A DNA stretch of 64,000 bases from Adenophora triphylla var. japonica. Its lineage: Eukaryota > Streptophyta > Magnoliopsida > Asterales > Campanulaceae. Location of the stretch: assembly GCA_022495995.1 (NCBI GenBank), contig JAFEMH010007007.1:41482-105481 (forward strand), in the 5' to 3' direction. The translations under genes were made by a program, and so were the position numbers. The number at the start of each line of letters is the position of its first letter. Position 1 is the stretch's first letter. Below the pieces are notes generated by a model. That model was given only the letters and a program-made list of their open reading frames with translations. It was not told the origin of the DNA and made no database searches. Positions 10,004 through 20,764 of this stretch are shown piece by piece.

Positions 10004-10948
10004 AGGGCTCCCCCTCCCTCATTTCACACACCTCCCTCTTCTCTCCTCTCCCCCCAGCCTTCAGGCTCCCCTCTAAGACCCTTCGGGGCAATCCCGGCCC
10101 CTTTCGGATCCTTTCGAGGCCTTCCGAGCTCCCTTGTGGTGCTCTGAAGCCTCTCCGAGCGCTCCCGCGACGCTCCCGCGCTGCCCCAAGGCACTCTCGA
10201 GGTACTCTGAGGCCCCTCGTGGTACTCCGAGGCCATGCATGGTCTTTCCCAAGGCGTCCCGGCTCTTTCCGAGTCAAGCCGACAGCTTGAACACACGCTG
10301 AAACTCTGCCCGAGTGACTCTTGCCATCTCAACGCACGCCGAACCTCTGCCCGAATGATCCCTGCGATCCCAACGCACGCCGAACCTCTGCCCAAACGCA
10401 ACCTACAATCCCGACGCACGCCGAAACTTTGTCCGCAGACAACCGGCTCCTCCCGAAGCAATCCCGGTCCGTACCGGAACAATATTCCATCCACAAACAC
10501 TATTCCCCAGCGGAAGACAGCCACGAACCAACATTGGTAAGGCTTCCTTCCATTACTATTTCAATACATTTCAATAAGCAGTGTACAATGTAGACATCCG
10601 ATACAGCATGCATTTTTAAAAGCACATACACACACACACACAACAGTTAAAGAATATTAGGGGTATCCGAAAGACTCGTTTTTACGAGGTGACTCGGGTG
10701 AGCTCTAAGATTCTAATATTCTCTTCCCGAGGAGTCATCTGACCTCCGAACTCAAAATCTCATCACACAAAAACAGTTTATTTTTCTAAACTGATGCCCT
10801 TTTTCAATGTTTTGAGCTTAATAATAACGGCGTGGCGACTCTACAAAGCGAAAAACAAAACGGAGAGACACCTCCAACGCTGCAAAGCGGGGAAATGCCA
10901 GATGCCGAGGCGCGAACGCGCTGCCTCTCGGATCCGGGTAATTTCAGT

Positions 10949-10966
10949 TGGCGACTCCGCTGGGGA
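10949..10966 (+). promoter_or_regulatory. Primer-binding site of element A
   Basis: TGGCGACTCCGCTGGGGA begins 2 nt after the LTR end. From memory it resembles the tRNA-Arg-type primer sites reported for Ogre elements. A comparison with tRNA 3' ends would settle the tRNA. Confidence 0.8.
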
Positions 10967-12254
10967 TTATTTTGTTTTAAAAAAACTTTTTAAAAAAAAC
11001 AAAAGATTTTTAAAACGATGATGAGGGTCAAACTTTCATTTTACCCCTTTCTTTAACTGTTGTGTGTGTGTGCACGTGCTTTACTTTTTTATAAAAATAC
11101 AAAAAAATGCATCCATATACATCTGTGCATACATTTAAAATTCTTCAAAAACTTCTGTTTTACTCAGAAAAAGAATTTTAGAGACCGCACACTACGCGCA
11201 CTGCTGCCTCGATTACACCGCACACTACTCGTACTGCTGCCTCGGTTACACCGCACGCTACGCGCACTGCTGCCTCAGATACACTGCACACTACAACCCT
11301 TAACCCGGAGTGGTCTCAGTTTTAGTTTGTTTGGCCTTCCTACGCCTCTCGGACGCGCACGGGATCATTCGAAACATCCCATCCTAGCCAAGCGTCAACC
11401 CTACACGTTTGAGTCTTGAGTCACACTTTGTCCAGACTCGGTTGGTTTTTACCCAGTCCGTGTCATACAGCCTACATACATATACCATGCCGACCATTTT
11501 CTGGGTCGAAGCTCGGAACTCGAGATCCCTTGCGCAAGCAAAGCGATGAAAGGTCATGCTAAAATCTTGACCTGATCTTGATTTCCGAAGCTACACCCCA
11601 GACGATGTTCCGTCCCGGATATACATCCATGCTCACATGACACCATGTCATCAAGCCTTTGATACGTCAGCCATGACGATATGAACCACCTAACGCCTAA
11701 CGTCACGTATCCCTCGCGCAAGCAAGGTAAAGAGAGGTCATGCCGAACTTCGACCCGATCTTGACTCAGCCGGCCGGCTAGGTTCACTATTCACATGGCT
11801 AACGCATCAAAACGAACATGACAGCTCGGTCCTTAGGTTCGGTTTTTCTTTTAGGCCGGTGGAAACCGCTTGCCCTATAGGACCCTCGCCCGGGCCGTCC
11901 ACCCCGGGATGTCGAAATACAGTGCAAAACGAGGGGCTTATAGCCGCACGTATGGTCTCCATCGACCCAGATCTAGCATAGTTGCGAAAAGAAGAGCAAT
12001 CTTTTCCAACCTACCTAGGACTCGAGAAAACACGTTTTAAGTAAATTAAAAAAAAAAAAAAAAGAAACGAAAACCGCATGCCACGTGAGCTTTCCCCCTT
12101 TTATCCCGAGAAGCCATTCCTGTGTCTAAACCTTGCCCGTCACCCCCTCCAGCAAACTGAGAGTGATTGAGAGTGCCCGGAACCAGCCTCCCAAAGGTCA
12201 AAGCCGCAAGGTCCAACTTCCTTCCCACTCGTCACCAGACACCGTTAATTCCCC
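10967..12254 (+). other. Long untranslated leader of element A
   Basis: No gene is visible. It contains a 33-bp tandem repeat (11184-11303, three full copies and part of a fourth; unit core CACTACGCGCACTGCTGCCT). Two diverged ~60-bp direct repeats (about 11530-11590 and 11712-11770) share GCGCAAGCAA and AGGTCATGC. The leader of element D at 63.5-63.9 kb has similar blocks, such as CACACTACG and AAACATCCCA. Confidence 0.7.
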
Positions 12255-12851
12255 ATGGCCAAGTCAGTGGATAACAACGATGAGAACGGGACCTTACCCC
12301 CAAGAAATTTCCCAACATTGGAAGAAGTTTGGCAGGTCCTCATGACTATCGAGAAAGGCCAAGGTGAACAACAAGCCTGGATCGAAGGTGCCATGCACCA
12401 CTTCGGGACATTAGCCACCCAACTACCTGGGGCTTCCCAAGTCATGCCTGCTCCTGCAGCTTCTAACGTCTCTCATTGTCTCCCATAAGTTAACCTGTTG
12501 CCCTCGTACGAGCCATGCAGTTACGACATAAAGCCACAAGACCCCCCGGAGGAAAGCCTGCCCATTCAGCCTCCTGAGGTCCCGGTACCACCGCCGAACA
12601 ACGAACACATCTGGTGGGACGTCTGTGATTGCAGTGCTTGTCTGGAAATGGAATTCCAAGATGAAATGAATGAGGGCCGCCCTCGAAGAAAGAAGAAACC
12701 CTCTTCTCAACAAAAACTGAAAAAGAGGTATGAATCCGGTGATCCCACAGTCGGAACCCTTGGAGAACCCTCAGGAAAGTTTGACTACTACGTCATCTAC
12801 TCCAGCAAATCTCCCCAGCCTAGCTCTGCACAAGGCCACGGTAACTTCTGA
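12255..12851 (+). pseudogene. gag remnant of element A (capsid core absent)
   Basis: A short frame from the ATG at 12255 (MAKSVDNNDENG, then NFPTLEEVWQVLMTIEKG) has the look of a Tat gag N-terminus. It stops at 12486-12488. After 9 bp a second frame (12498-12851) gives a Pro-rich then Lys/Arg-rich segment (PPNNEHIWWDVCDCSACLEM, RPRRKKKPSSQQ). The expected ~300-residue Retrotrans_gag domain and the CCHC knuckle are not found here or elsewhere in the element. The Cys residues of WWDVCDCSAC do not fit a CCHC spacing. This suggests an internal gag deletion. Confidence 0.6.
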
Positions 12852-12854
12852 TCC

Positions 12855-14807
12855 ATGATCAGCTGGGACGAGCTTCGCACCGCCACCGAAGGCCCGAAGG
12901 TCCAGATACCCCAACCCCTGTCTTGGGAAGACCTCAAAGCCGCTGTGGATGTCTCCACAAAAGCTATGACGGTGAACGAATTGAAATGCGCAGTCTGGCC
13001 CTACGCCAACCAAGGCTCTCCCATTATAGAGATAGGAGAGACAAGCAAAGCAGTAAAGCCAGAGGTGAATGTTCTGACAAGTTCCGGTCAAATCCCAGTG
13101 AATCCTCCACGGGCAGACAAAAGGCCAGCCATACCTGAGCCACGAACTGAAAAAGGGCCCTACGCCAAAGAAGCTGAAACCTTGGACCCAAAGGCTGAAG
13201 ATCCTGTCTTAGCTCAGCTCAAGCGTACTCAGGCTAACATCTCGCTCTGGTCCCTACTCACTTCATCTTACCCACACAAACTCAAGTTGGAAGAAAGCCT
13301 GGCCCAGACCATGGTTCCCATCACGGTGACACCCGATGAAGCAGTTCAGATGATTGGCAACGCTAATTACAGCAACATCATCACTTTCACAGAGTTTGAC
13401 CTTCCAAAATTTGGGGCTGACCACAATAAACCTCTCTACATAACAGTTCAACTGGACGAGCACCGTCTCCCTCGGGTCTTGGTAGATGGAGGATCATCCA
13501 TGAATGTCCTGCCATCCAAAATGATGGATCTGCTAGGGATTAAAGGAGCTGATCTAAAGCCCTCAACTCAGGCAATCAAGGCATACGACTCTACGTCTCG
13601 CCCAGTACTGGGAATAGCCACCTTGAACCTGTGGTTCGGAAAGCAAATGGTCCCGACTGACTTCCAAGTCATCGACATCCCGATCACGTTCACTGCCATC
13701 TTGGGACGCCCTTGGCTACACCAGATCAATGGGGTGGCATCCACTCTCCATCAATGCGTAAAGTTCGTACAAGGAACAGATCTAACCATCATCTACGGCG
13801 ATAGCATAGTCGCTGAAAGGACCAACACAAACGACGTCCCGGTCTTAGAGATCAAACACGATGATGACGGCATGATGCTAACAGGGTTCACCATTGAAAG
13901 CCCAAAGGCCCAGGTGTGCCACATAGACTTGCCTTTGATTTGGGACAAGATCCCTCCCCCGATGAAGATGATGAAGCACATGAACTACATCCCGGGGCTC
14001 GGTTTGGGAAAACGCCATCAGGGTACCCAACAAATCATCAATATCAAAGAGCAGAATACCCTCCATGGCCTGGGATACATTCCTACTCCCGAACACATCG
14101 CGGAAGACAAGCGAGCTGCACGGAAGCGCTCCGCAGATAACAAAAGAGGCTTGCACACAACCTCCGATCTTCGCCCTTATAGCTTTGACATGACCAAGTA
14201 CTTCACAAAGAAGGCCGGCAGTTTGAATGAAGACACAGAAAAGGGAACGAAGTTGATCAACGCCAAACAAAGCTGGCCGATGACTATCAACAAGCTCCAA
14301 CAGAACATTGCAAGATTCAGAGGCCTCAAGGCAAATCCCGTCCGAAGAGCATTTCTCGACGAACCACCTCTGCCGGGACCCACGACCACCACTATTCACA
14401 ATGAATTTTGGTTAGGACAAACTACCTCTTTGGCAGAAGAACTCGAAAAACTCTCTGTCAACACCTTTGTCTTCCACAAGCAGGACGAATCTGCATTCGA
14501 GCTATCAATGCCCAAGACAAGAGCAAAAGACTCCGCAGACGATGCCTGGAACGAGCCACTGCTCCACCTGCTCTTCAAGGAAGAAATCGAGATGCCAGAT
14601 CTAATTGATTTTGTTTCTGATAACTCTGTGATAGCCATGATCGGGAATGGTGACACAAAGCCTTTCAAACCCCGCCTCCTATCAAGCTCATTGCCACTCA
14701 ATAACTGGGCCACCTTCTCCGACTCCACCGCCAAAGAAAAAGGACATGATCGAACAACTTGGTCTGACCCCTCGAGTCCTAGAGTCCAGTGTAAAAATCC
14801 ATCCTGA
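12855..14807 (+). CDS. Element A protease region with G-patch
   Basis: 650 codons. The N-terminal part is a gag-protease spacer (LSWEDLKAAV, QGSPIIEIGE). AQLKRTQANISLWSLLTSS and TFTEFDLP are typical Tat/Ogre pre-protease blocks. The retropepsin core is at about residues 208-300: VLVDGGSSMNVLP has Asp-Gly-Gly instead of the usual Asp-Thr/Ser-Gly, and FTAILGRPWLH follows. A G-patch-like motif (MNYIPGLGLGKRHQG, then LHGLGY) is near residues 375-405; it is an RNA-binding motif also known from some retroviral proteases. The frame ends at 14807, but pol-like coding resumes in the next frame from about 14730, so a frameshift joins them. It would release pol enzymes from the polyprotein. Confidence 0.85.
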   Translation: MISWDELRTATEGPKVQIPQPLSWEDLKAAVDVSTKAMTVNELKCAVWPYANQGSPIIEIGETSKAVKPEVNVLTSSGQIPVNPPRADKRPAIPEPRTEKGPYAKEAETLDPKAEDPVLAQLKRTQANISLWSLLTSSYPHKLKLEESLAQTMVPITVTPDEAVQMIGNANYSNIITFTEFDLPKFGADHNKPLYITVQLDEHRLPRVLVDGGSSMNVLPSKMMDLLGIKGADLKPSTQAIKAYDSTSRPVLGIATLNLWFGKQMVPTDFQVIDIPITFTAILGRPWLHQINGVASTLHQCVKFVQGTDLTIIYGDSIVAERTNTNDVPVLEIKHDDDGMMLTGFTIESPKAQVCHIDLPLIWDKIPPPMKMMKHMNYIPGLGLGKRHQGTQQIINIKEQNTLHGLGYIPTPEHIAEDKRAARKRSADNKRGLHTTSDLRPYSFDMTKYFTKKAGSLNEDTEKGTKLINAKQSWPMTINKLQQNIARFRGLKANPVRRAFLDEPPLPGPTTTTIHNEFWLGQTTSLAEELEKLSVNTFVFHKQDESAFELSMPKTRAKDSADDAWNEPLLHLLFKEEIEMPDLIDFVSDNSVIAMIGNGDTKPFKPRLLSSSLPLNNWATFSDSTAKEKGHDRTTWSDPSSPRVQCKNPS

Positions 14808-16488
14808 GTCCATTATCTTTGAATTTGAGTCTCTCGAGTCGTCTGATGGCCTCACGCCAGAAGATTACGAACTCATTGCCAATAATGTATTCCCGTATGC
14901 TCTTAATGAATGCTTCGATCTTTCCGAGTATCCTCTCATTGCATCTTTAACAACTGATTAATTAACTAATACACAAATAGTTAATAACGATTCACTTGAT
15001 AAAGAAGCAGACACATTAAACGAACAATACATTAAGCACATCTTTAAGCATGTTGTCAAACGAGAGAAAAACCGGGCCCAAGATGCCGAGGAGTTTTTAA
15101 CCAAAGTGAATTTGGGAACTGCTGAAGAGCCAAAAGAGACGCAAATCGGAAGTTTCTTCACCGGCACAGAGCAAGACGCATTGACTGCACTGCTCAAAGA
15201 ATTTGTGGACGTGTTCGCTTGGTCTTACCGAGACATGCCCGGATTAGATCCAAACATTGTAGAACATCGGATCCCCTTGAATCCCGAGGCTAAGCCCATC
15301 AAGCAAAAGCTACGCCGGATCAAGCCAGAATGTTCTTTACAAGTCAAAGAAGAGATCGAGAAGATGCTCCGCGTCGGCTTCATCAGAGTGATCGAGTACC
15401 CCACAAGGCTCTCCAATATAGTCACGGTCACCAAGGCCAACGGAAAAGTGCGCTGCTGCGTAGATTTCCGGGATCTCAACAAAGCAAGTCCCAAGGACGA
15501 CTTTCCACTACCCAACATCGACATGTTGGTAGACACTACAGCCAATTTCGAGGTCAAGTCCTTCGTGGATGGGTTTGCCGGCTACAATCAAATCAAGATG
15601 GCCGAAGAGGACCAAGAAAATATAGCCTTCACAACCCCCTGGGGAACCTACTGCTACACAGTAATGCCGTTCGGACTAAAGAACGCTGGGGCTACCTACC
15701 AACGGGCAGCAATCGCCCTCTTCCACAATATGATCCACAAAGAGATTGAAGTGTACGTCGATGACATGATCATCCACTCAAAGGGATCGGATGGACAACA
15801 CCTCACAGACTTGAGGAAGTTCTTCAATCGCCTCCGAAAACACTCAATGAGGCTAAACCCTGCCAAATGCACATTTGGGGTTAGCCGAGGCAAGGTCTTG
15901 GGATACATGGTCACCGAAAGAGGCATCAAGGTTGATCCTCAAAAGATCAAGGCCATCATCGAAATGAGACCACCACAAACTCAAACAGAGGTGAAAAGCT
16001 TCATGGGCCGCTTACAGTATATCAGCCGCTTCATCAACCAATTGACCTCCATGTGCGAGCCGATCTTCAAACTGATGAAGAAAAATGCCGACGTCGAATG
16101 GAACTCAGAGTGCCAAGATGCATTTGAAAAAATAAAGGCATACCTTGTGAGTCCTCCGATTCTCTGTCCTCCCCACGAGGAGAAGCCACTGTTGCTATAC
16201 TTAACTGTGACCGACACCGCAGTAGGAGCCATGCTTTGTCAAGAAAAGAAGGAGTCACAAGTCGAAAACGCCATCTACTTCGTCAGTCAAAAGTTTCAAG
16301 GCAGCGAACTCAATTACTCAGCCCTCGAGAAAACCTGCGCAGCTCTGGTATGGGTGGTCGGAAAATTACGACACTACATGCAGTCGCACACGATACACTT
16401 GGTTTCCAAAAACAGTCAAATACCTCTTCGACAAACCATCTCTGTCAATGAGGCTTGCCAAATGGTCTTTCTTCCTAGCAGAGTTTGA
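14730..16488 (+). pseudogene. Element A reverse transcriptase and connection domain
   Basis: The frame is open from about 14730 except for one TAA at 14959-14961. RT landmarks in order are IKQKLRRIKPE, NGKVRCCVDFRDLN, ASPKDDFPLPNIDMLVD, DGFAGYNQIKM, MPFGLKNAGATYQRA and the catalytic YVDDM at about 15752-15766. The thumb LNPAKCTFGVSRGKVLGYMV and a degenerate first RNase H (LLLYLTVTDTAVGAML) follow. Frame coherence is lost near 16400-16430, where the next block continues in the +1 frame. All RT catalytic residues are present, but the polyprotein is broken as read. Confidence 0.88.
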
Positions 16489-17950
16489 CATCAAGTACGT
16501 GAACCAAAAGTCAATCAAGGGACGGGCAATGGCTGAACAACTGGCTGACTTCCCAACCGACGAAGCTCGAGGTCCCGAACCACAATTCCCAGACGAAGGA
16601 ATCTTTGCACTCGAAGGCGAAAATCGATGGCAACTGTTCTTCGATGGAGCAGCCAACAAAAAAGGAAACGGCATCGGTATGCTCTTGGTCGATCCCAAGG
16701 ACGAGCACACCCCAATCGCCATAAAGCTCAATTTCGAGGTAACCAACAATGCCGCCGAATATGAAGCCTGCGCCGCCGGACTACAGGCCGCACTCGAAAG
16801 GAATGTCCAGAAACTCGAGGTCTATGGGGACTTAGCCCTGATCATCAACCAAGTTTCCAACAAATGGAAAACCATAGACCCAGGCTTGCAAAAATATCAC
16901 ACCTGCATGGAGGACCTCATCACACAATTCGAGGAGGTCACCTTCCACTACTTGCCGAGGGACCGAAACCGGTTTGCAGACGCCTTAGCCACCTTGGCTT
17001 CACTCGTGGAAATCCCTGAGGGAAAAGCAATCAAGCCCTTCAAAGTCGGACGAAAGGAAATTCCTGCCTACTGTTGCGAGATCGAACCAGAACCCAAGCC
17101 CATCAATGAGCCATGGTATAACCAGATCTTCCAATACCTCAAGAACGAGGAAACCGCCTTCATGAACGAGGGAGACCAACACCGGGAAGGGGTCAAAGCC
17201 AAGAGCATCATGGCCCTAAAATGCCTCGCCTCTCACTTTGTCATCCTTGGGGACATGCTGTACAAGAAACGTTACCATGGACCACTCCTACGCTGCATCA
17301 GCCAGGAAGAAGCAAGCAAGTTCATGAACGAAGTCCACAATGGGGCTTGCGGTCCCCACATGAACGCCAGAGCCCTGATGCAAATCATCCTCAGGATGGG
17401 TTACTACTGGATCTCCATGGAGGCAGACTGCATCCACTTTGTCCGAAGCTGCGACAAGTGTCAACGGTTCTCCAACCTCAATCATCTACCTCCCCACGAT
17501 CTCTACTGCATGACTACACCCTGGCCTTTTGCCACTTGGGGAATTGACGTCATCGGGAAAATCGCTCCGCCAGCAAAGAATCTGGGCCACGAGTTCATCT
17601 TAGTAGCCATTGACTACTTCACCAAATGGGTCGAAGCCAAATCCTACAAGATACTCACCTCCAAGAAAGTCGCGCATTTCCTCAAGGAAAACATCATCTG
17701 TCGATATGGCATCCCAAACGAGGTCATATCAGACAACGGTTCACACTTCGAAGGGGAATGCGACAGACTGATGGCCGAATTCAAGATCACACGCCACAAG
17801 TCTTCTCCCTACCGGCCACAAACAAATGGCGCCGTAGAAGCAGCAAACAAAACTCTCGAACGGATCATCCGAAAAATGACCACCCGAGGACGAGATTGGC
17901 CCGAGAAGCCGCACCTTGCACTTTGGGGCTACCGAACATCAGGTCCGTAA
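16448..17950 (+). CDS. Element A RNase H and integrase
   Basis: 500 codons. It begins with the end of the RT connection (LAKWSFFLAEFDIKYVNQ). A second, complete RNase H follows, with acidic residues in FFDGAANKKGNGIG, NNAAEYEA, GDLALIINQ and RDRNRFADALA. The integrase zinc finger is HNGACGPH...CDKC (near residues 297-340). The DDE core is Asp in WGIDVIGK, Asp in ISDNGSHF and Glu in NGAVEAAN, with 35 residues between Asp2 and Glu as expected. Dual RNase H is a Tat-lineage mark. The frame is lost near 17940, just after LALWGYRTS, where the next frame continues. Confidence 0.9.
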   Translation: MRLAKWSFFLAEFDIKYVNQKSIKGRAMAEQLADFPTDEARGPEPQFPDEGIFALEGENRWQLFFDGAANKKGNGIGMLLVDPKDEHTPIAIKLNFEVTNNAAEYEACAAGLQAALERNVQKLEVYGDLALIINQVSNKWKTIDPGLQKYHTCMEDLITQFEEVTFHYLPRDRNRFADALATLASLVEIPEGKAIKPFKVGRKEIPAYCCEIEPEPKPINEPWYNQIFQYLKNEETAFMNEGDQHREGVKAKSIMALKCLASHFVILGDMLYKKRYHGPLLRCISQEEASKFMNEVHNGACGPHMNARALMQIILRMGYYWISMEADCIHFVRSCDKCQRFSNLNHLPPHDLYCMTTPWPFATWGIDVIGKIAPPAKNLGHEFILVAIDYFTKWVEAKSYKILTSKKVAHFLKENIICRYGIPNEVISDNGSHFEGECDRLMAEFKITRHKSSPYRPQTNGAVEAANKTLERIIRKMTTRGRDWPEKPHLALWGYRTSGP

Positions 17951-18422
17951 TGACCACGGAGAAACCCCATTTGCCCTGACATACGGGATGGAAGCAGTCC
18001 TTCCCATCGAATTAGAAATTCCCTCACTCGGAGTGCTGCTGGAAAATGACGTCAACGAAGTCGAATGGCTCCGAAGCCGACATGACGAATTGGCTCTGCT
18101 AGACGAGCGACGACTAAAGGCCATGGAACACGTCCGAGCCTATCAAAGCAGGATGGCTAGAGATTTCGACAAGAAAGTCAAGTCCCGAGACATCAGGGAA
18201 GGTGATATGGTACTCAAAGAAAAGCCTCCCACTCGAACCAACCCACTGGGAAAATGGGAACCAACATGGATCGGCCCTTTCGTGGTTCAAAAGATCTTCT
18301 CCGGAGGTGCCATGAAGCCGATGCACCTAGACGGCAATCCCTTCATGAATCCAATAACTAAGCAAACTTCGCATACTTCGCTTAAAGAAGAACAAATGTG
18401 CATCTCTTGGCACTCCATGTAG
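17916..18422 (+). CDS. Element A integrase C-terminal domain
   Basis: From about 17945 this frame continues the integrase with GETPFALTYGMEAVLPIELE, a helical ELALLDERRLKAMEHV stretch, and the GPFVV-type C-terminal DNA-binding domain (DMVLKEK, GKWEPTWIGPFVVQKIFSGG). The first ~10 codons are out of frame with the gene and are not native. It ends at 18422. A one-base shift against the preceding block separates the two. Confidence 0.82.
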   Translation: MHFGATEHQVRNDHGETPFALTYGMEAVLPIELEIPSLGVLLENDVNEVEWLRSRHDELALLDERRLKAMEHVRAYQSRMARDFDKKVKSRDIREGDMVLKEKPPTRTNPLGKWEPTWIGPFVVQKIFSGGAMKPMHLDGNPFMNPITKQTSHTSLKEEQMCISWHSM

Positions 18423-19161
18423 TGTCGAACTACGCAGACCTGAGCCCTCTAGTCCGGGGGAACGTAGGCAACCTTAATTGGTCCGGTCTAAAAATACACA
18501 AAAAAGTCAAAAGTTTGAATGTTAATCAAGACCTCCATCAAACTACACACTTTCCAAGGGCATGCCCCCGCCATCACCTTGACCAAGTCAAACAACGGCG
18601 GCAATATCAAAGGACATCCGAGGGTCACTCAGCATAAAAAAAACGACTGACCCATGTCTGTTTCCAAGCCAGGGGCTTGTCTTCGCCCTTACGTGCTTCA
18701 AAAAAAAAAGAGCTCGAGCAAGGGCTCACAAAAAAATATATAAAATAAAAGAAGCTCAAGCAGAAGCTACAAAAAAAAGAGGTCAAGAGCCCGACGCCAA
18801 CAAGAGGCAAGGAAGCTACGAAAAAAGACCGTCAAAACAACTTGTCAGGGGATCACCCAACATCTCAGACACAAAGCCCAAGCAAAGGGGATTGCCGTCA
18901 GGGCCCAGGCTGCTTCAATCTGCGAATGTAACAGAAAAGTCCAAAGATGGACGTCGCCAAGGTGCACAAAATACACAAAAGCGAACAAGAGATCTTGCGT
19001 CTCGACAAAGCTTTAAAAGTAAATCACAAATCACTAACGGTTACAACATTTCTTGATGAGTTCAAGCACGGTCTACTCTCAAGTTCACAACATACTAAAA
19101 GACAACTTAATACATTTAACAAATAATGTGTTTGCAATGCAATGAATGGATACCTAGGAGG
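18423..19161 (+). other. Spacer after pol in element A
   Basis: No sense gene is visible. There are A-rich, purine-rich runs (18650-18830, such as AAAAAAAAAAGAGCTCGAGC) with repeated AGCTC/GAGCT words. This is the start of the 5.2-kb tail that precedes the 3' LTR. Confidence 0.5.
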
Positions 19162-20674
19162 TCATTCCGCGCCATCTGCGCTTGTCCTCTCGCCATTCTT
19201 CCCTTTATTCCCTCGTCCCCGGTGAGTCTTCTTTCGCTCCACGCGAACCAACTCTGCGTCTCTCAGTCCGAGATCAGGGGTCCTCCCCGTAGAGTCAAAC
19301 AATCCAGCAGCTCTCAGGGCTTCACTCGCCCGTGCTTCAGTTCGAATCTCCTCCCTGCAAGTTTGCAAAAGAGGACCTCTCCCGTCGCCTGGCCAACTCT
19401 AGTCTCGTAGTCAAACAAAGTGTCTCCCGTCACATCCCGAGGGTCGACCAAGCTTCGGCACTCCTAAGGCAATAGCTACTGCGGCAACCGGGTCCTGCAG
19501 ATCGCTCCGCGCCCGCTTCCCAAAGCCACTGGGATTGCCCAACATGCCGCTTCATACCAGGCCGTATCGAGTCGTCAATACGACACTCTCCCAACGTCTA
19601 AGGAGCACCACTGGAGGGAAAGCGGAATACTTCCATACCCTCAGAAAATACAAGAAAGCACCTGGAGCTGCCAAACAAAGAGGAGCTATCTCCGCAGTAG
19701 CAAGGTCATCCCAGCCCAACAAAGGCTCCTGCTTCATCCCAAACTGCCGGGAAACAAGCGATGAAATATAGAAGGAGGACCAAGACAAACATGGAATTCT
19801 GACAACATAGGACCCTTCCTGCAAGGCCCTCCTAGTCTCAATCCCCCAGTGTGGAACCCACCAACGGATCTGATGCGTACCAAGCCGTGCCATCCATCTC
19901 TCCCAGGCAGACTGATCCATATCCAACACAAGAGGTCGCCGAGAAAATGACCACGGGCTAAACGACATCGGAGCCTCGGGCATGGCCTGAAGTCTCTCTC
20001 GCAGCCTCAAAGTGAGCAAAGAGGGGCTTCCCCCTCTCATGAACCGATCCCCAGTCGCCAGACGATCAATACCATGAAGAGTCTCCCCCAGCACCAACGG
20101 GACAATTTCCTCTCCAGCTCTGCAGTGCCCAACCACGTCTAGCAAAGAGCCATCACAAACCTCAAGGGAGCTGACCATGAAAAGCGTCGCACAAGGCAAA
20201 TGCATCCCAAGAGACATCACTCTTATCATCAAGCATGAATCGCTCCGGCAGCGCAGAAATGTCAATATGACCCGAATCAAGGATCATGCCCTGCACTTCT
20301 TCCAACGAAGTCCGAAGGAAGCCTGCAAGCTTCACGCTCACGGCAACACTGCCAATCAAAGGAAGCGAGATGGCCTCCACCTCCGGTCCTCCAATCAAAG
20401 CCCGAAAATCCTCAAAGGTAGGCACTACTTCATTGTAGGAGAAGCAATACACATGCCTCCTAACATCCCAGAACTTCGCGGCAGCCCGCAACAACTCCCA
20501 ATTAGGAACCAACTCCTTAAAGGACCAAACCGAGCAAAGTCGAAACCTTACCTCGAAAGCCCGCCTCTGATGCCTCATACGGCGTCGCATCCACGTTTTC
20601 AGCTGCTCAAGGAAATGTGCTTGCCGCTCCTGCGAAAGCCTTGGCAAAATTCTTGGAACATACGAAGAATCCAT
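19162..20674 (-). pseudogene. Antisense ORF of element A: plant-mobile-domain-like protein
   Basis: Read opposite to pol. The start is taken at the ATG at 20674 (MDSSYVPRILPRLSQERQ), because upstream residues in the same frame look like promoter sequence. Blocks resembling the plant mobile domain (PMD, aminotransferase-like) are FEVRFRLCSVWSFKELVPNW, FSYNEVVPTFEDFRALIGG and, after a frame shift near 20170-20180, SLLDVVGHCRAGEEIVPLVL, RWWVPHWGIE and SLVSRQFGMKQEP. The second frame ends at 19552. A basic tail (RVERKKTHRGRGNKGKNG, 19162-19368) preceded by an AG acceptor-like site suggests a further exon. Extra antisense ORFs at this place are known in Tat elements; their role is unknown. Confidence 0.6.
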
Positions 20675-20764
20675 GGCAAAAATGGAGGTTCCTAGAGAAA
20701 ATGGGGAAGAAAGCTCGAAAATGGCTGCAAATGGAGAATAGCGAAAGTCCAGACACTGGAATGC

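Larger units (their letters stand above)
9526..10946 (+). repeat. 5' LTR of element A
   Basis: It runs from TGTAAGTACCCC to GGGTAATTTCA. U3 carries four GGTCCGTACGGACC-type palindromes and a TATA box. Downstream (R/U5) are GC-rich imperfect repeats around CGCACGCCGAACCTCTGCC (10289-10435), a (CA)n tract (about 10627-10641), the hairpin CTCGT-TTTT-ACGAG (10675-10688) and an internal PBS-like TGGCGACTCT (10833-10842). Confidence 0.95.

Noticed and set aside
10024..10524. 166-codon minus frame in the LTR of element A
   Set aside because: Arg/Gly-rich composition from a GC-rich R/U5 repeat, a different frame in the other LTR, and no family signature.
11060..11419. 119-codon frame in the leader of element A
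   Set aside because: The 33-bp tandem repeat keeps the frame open; there is no gag-like motif.
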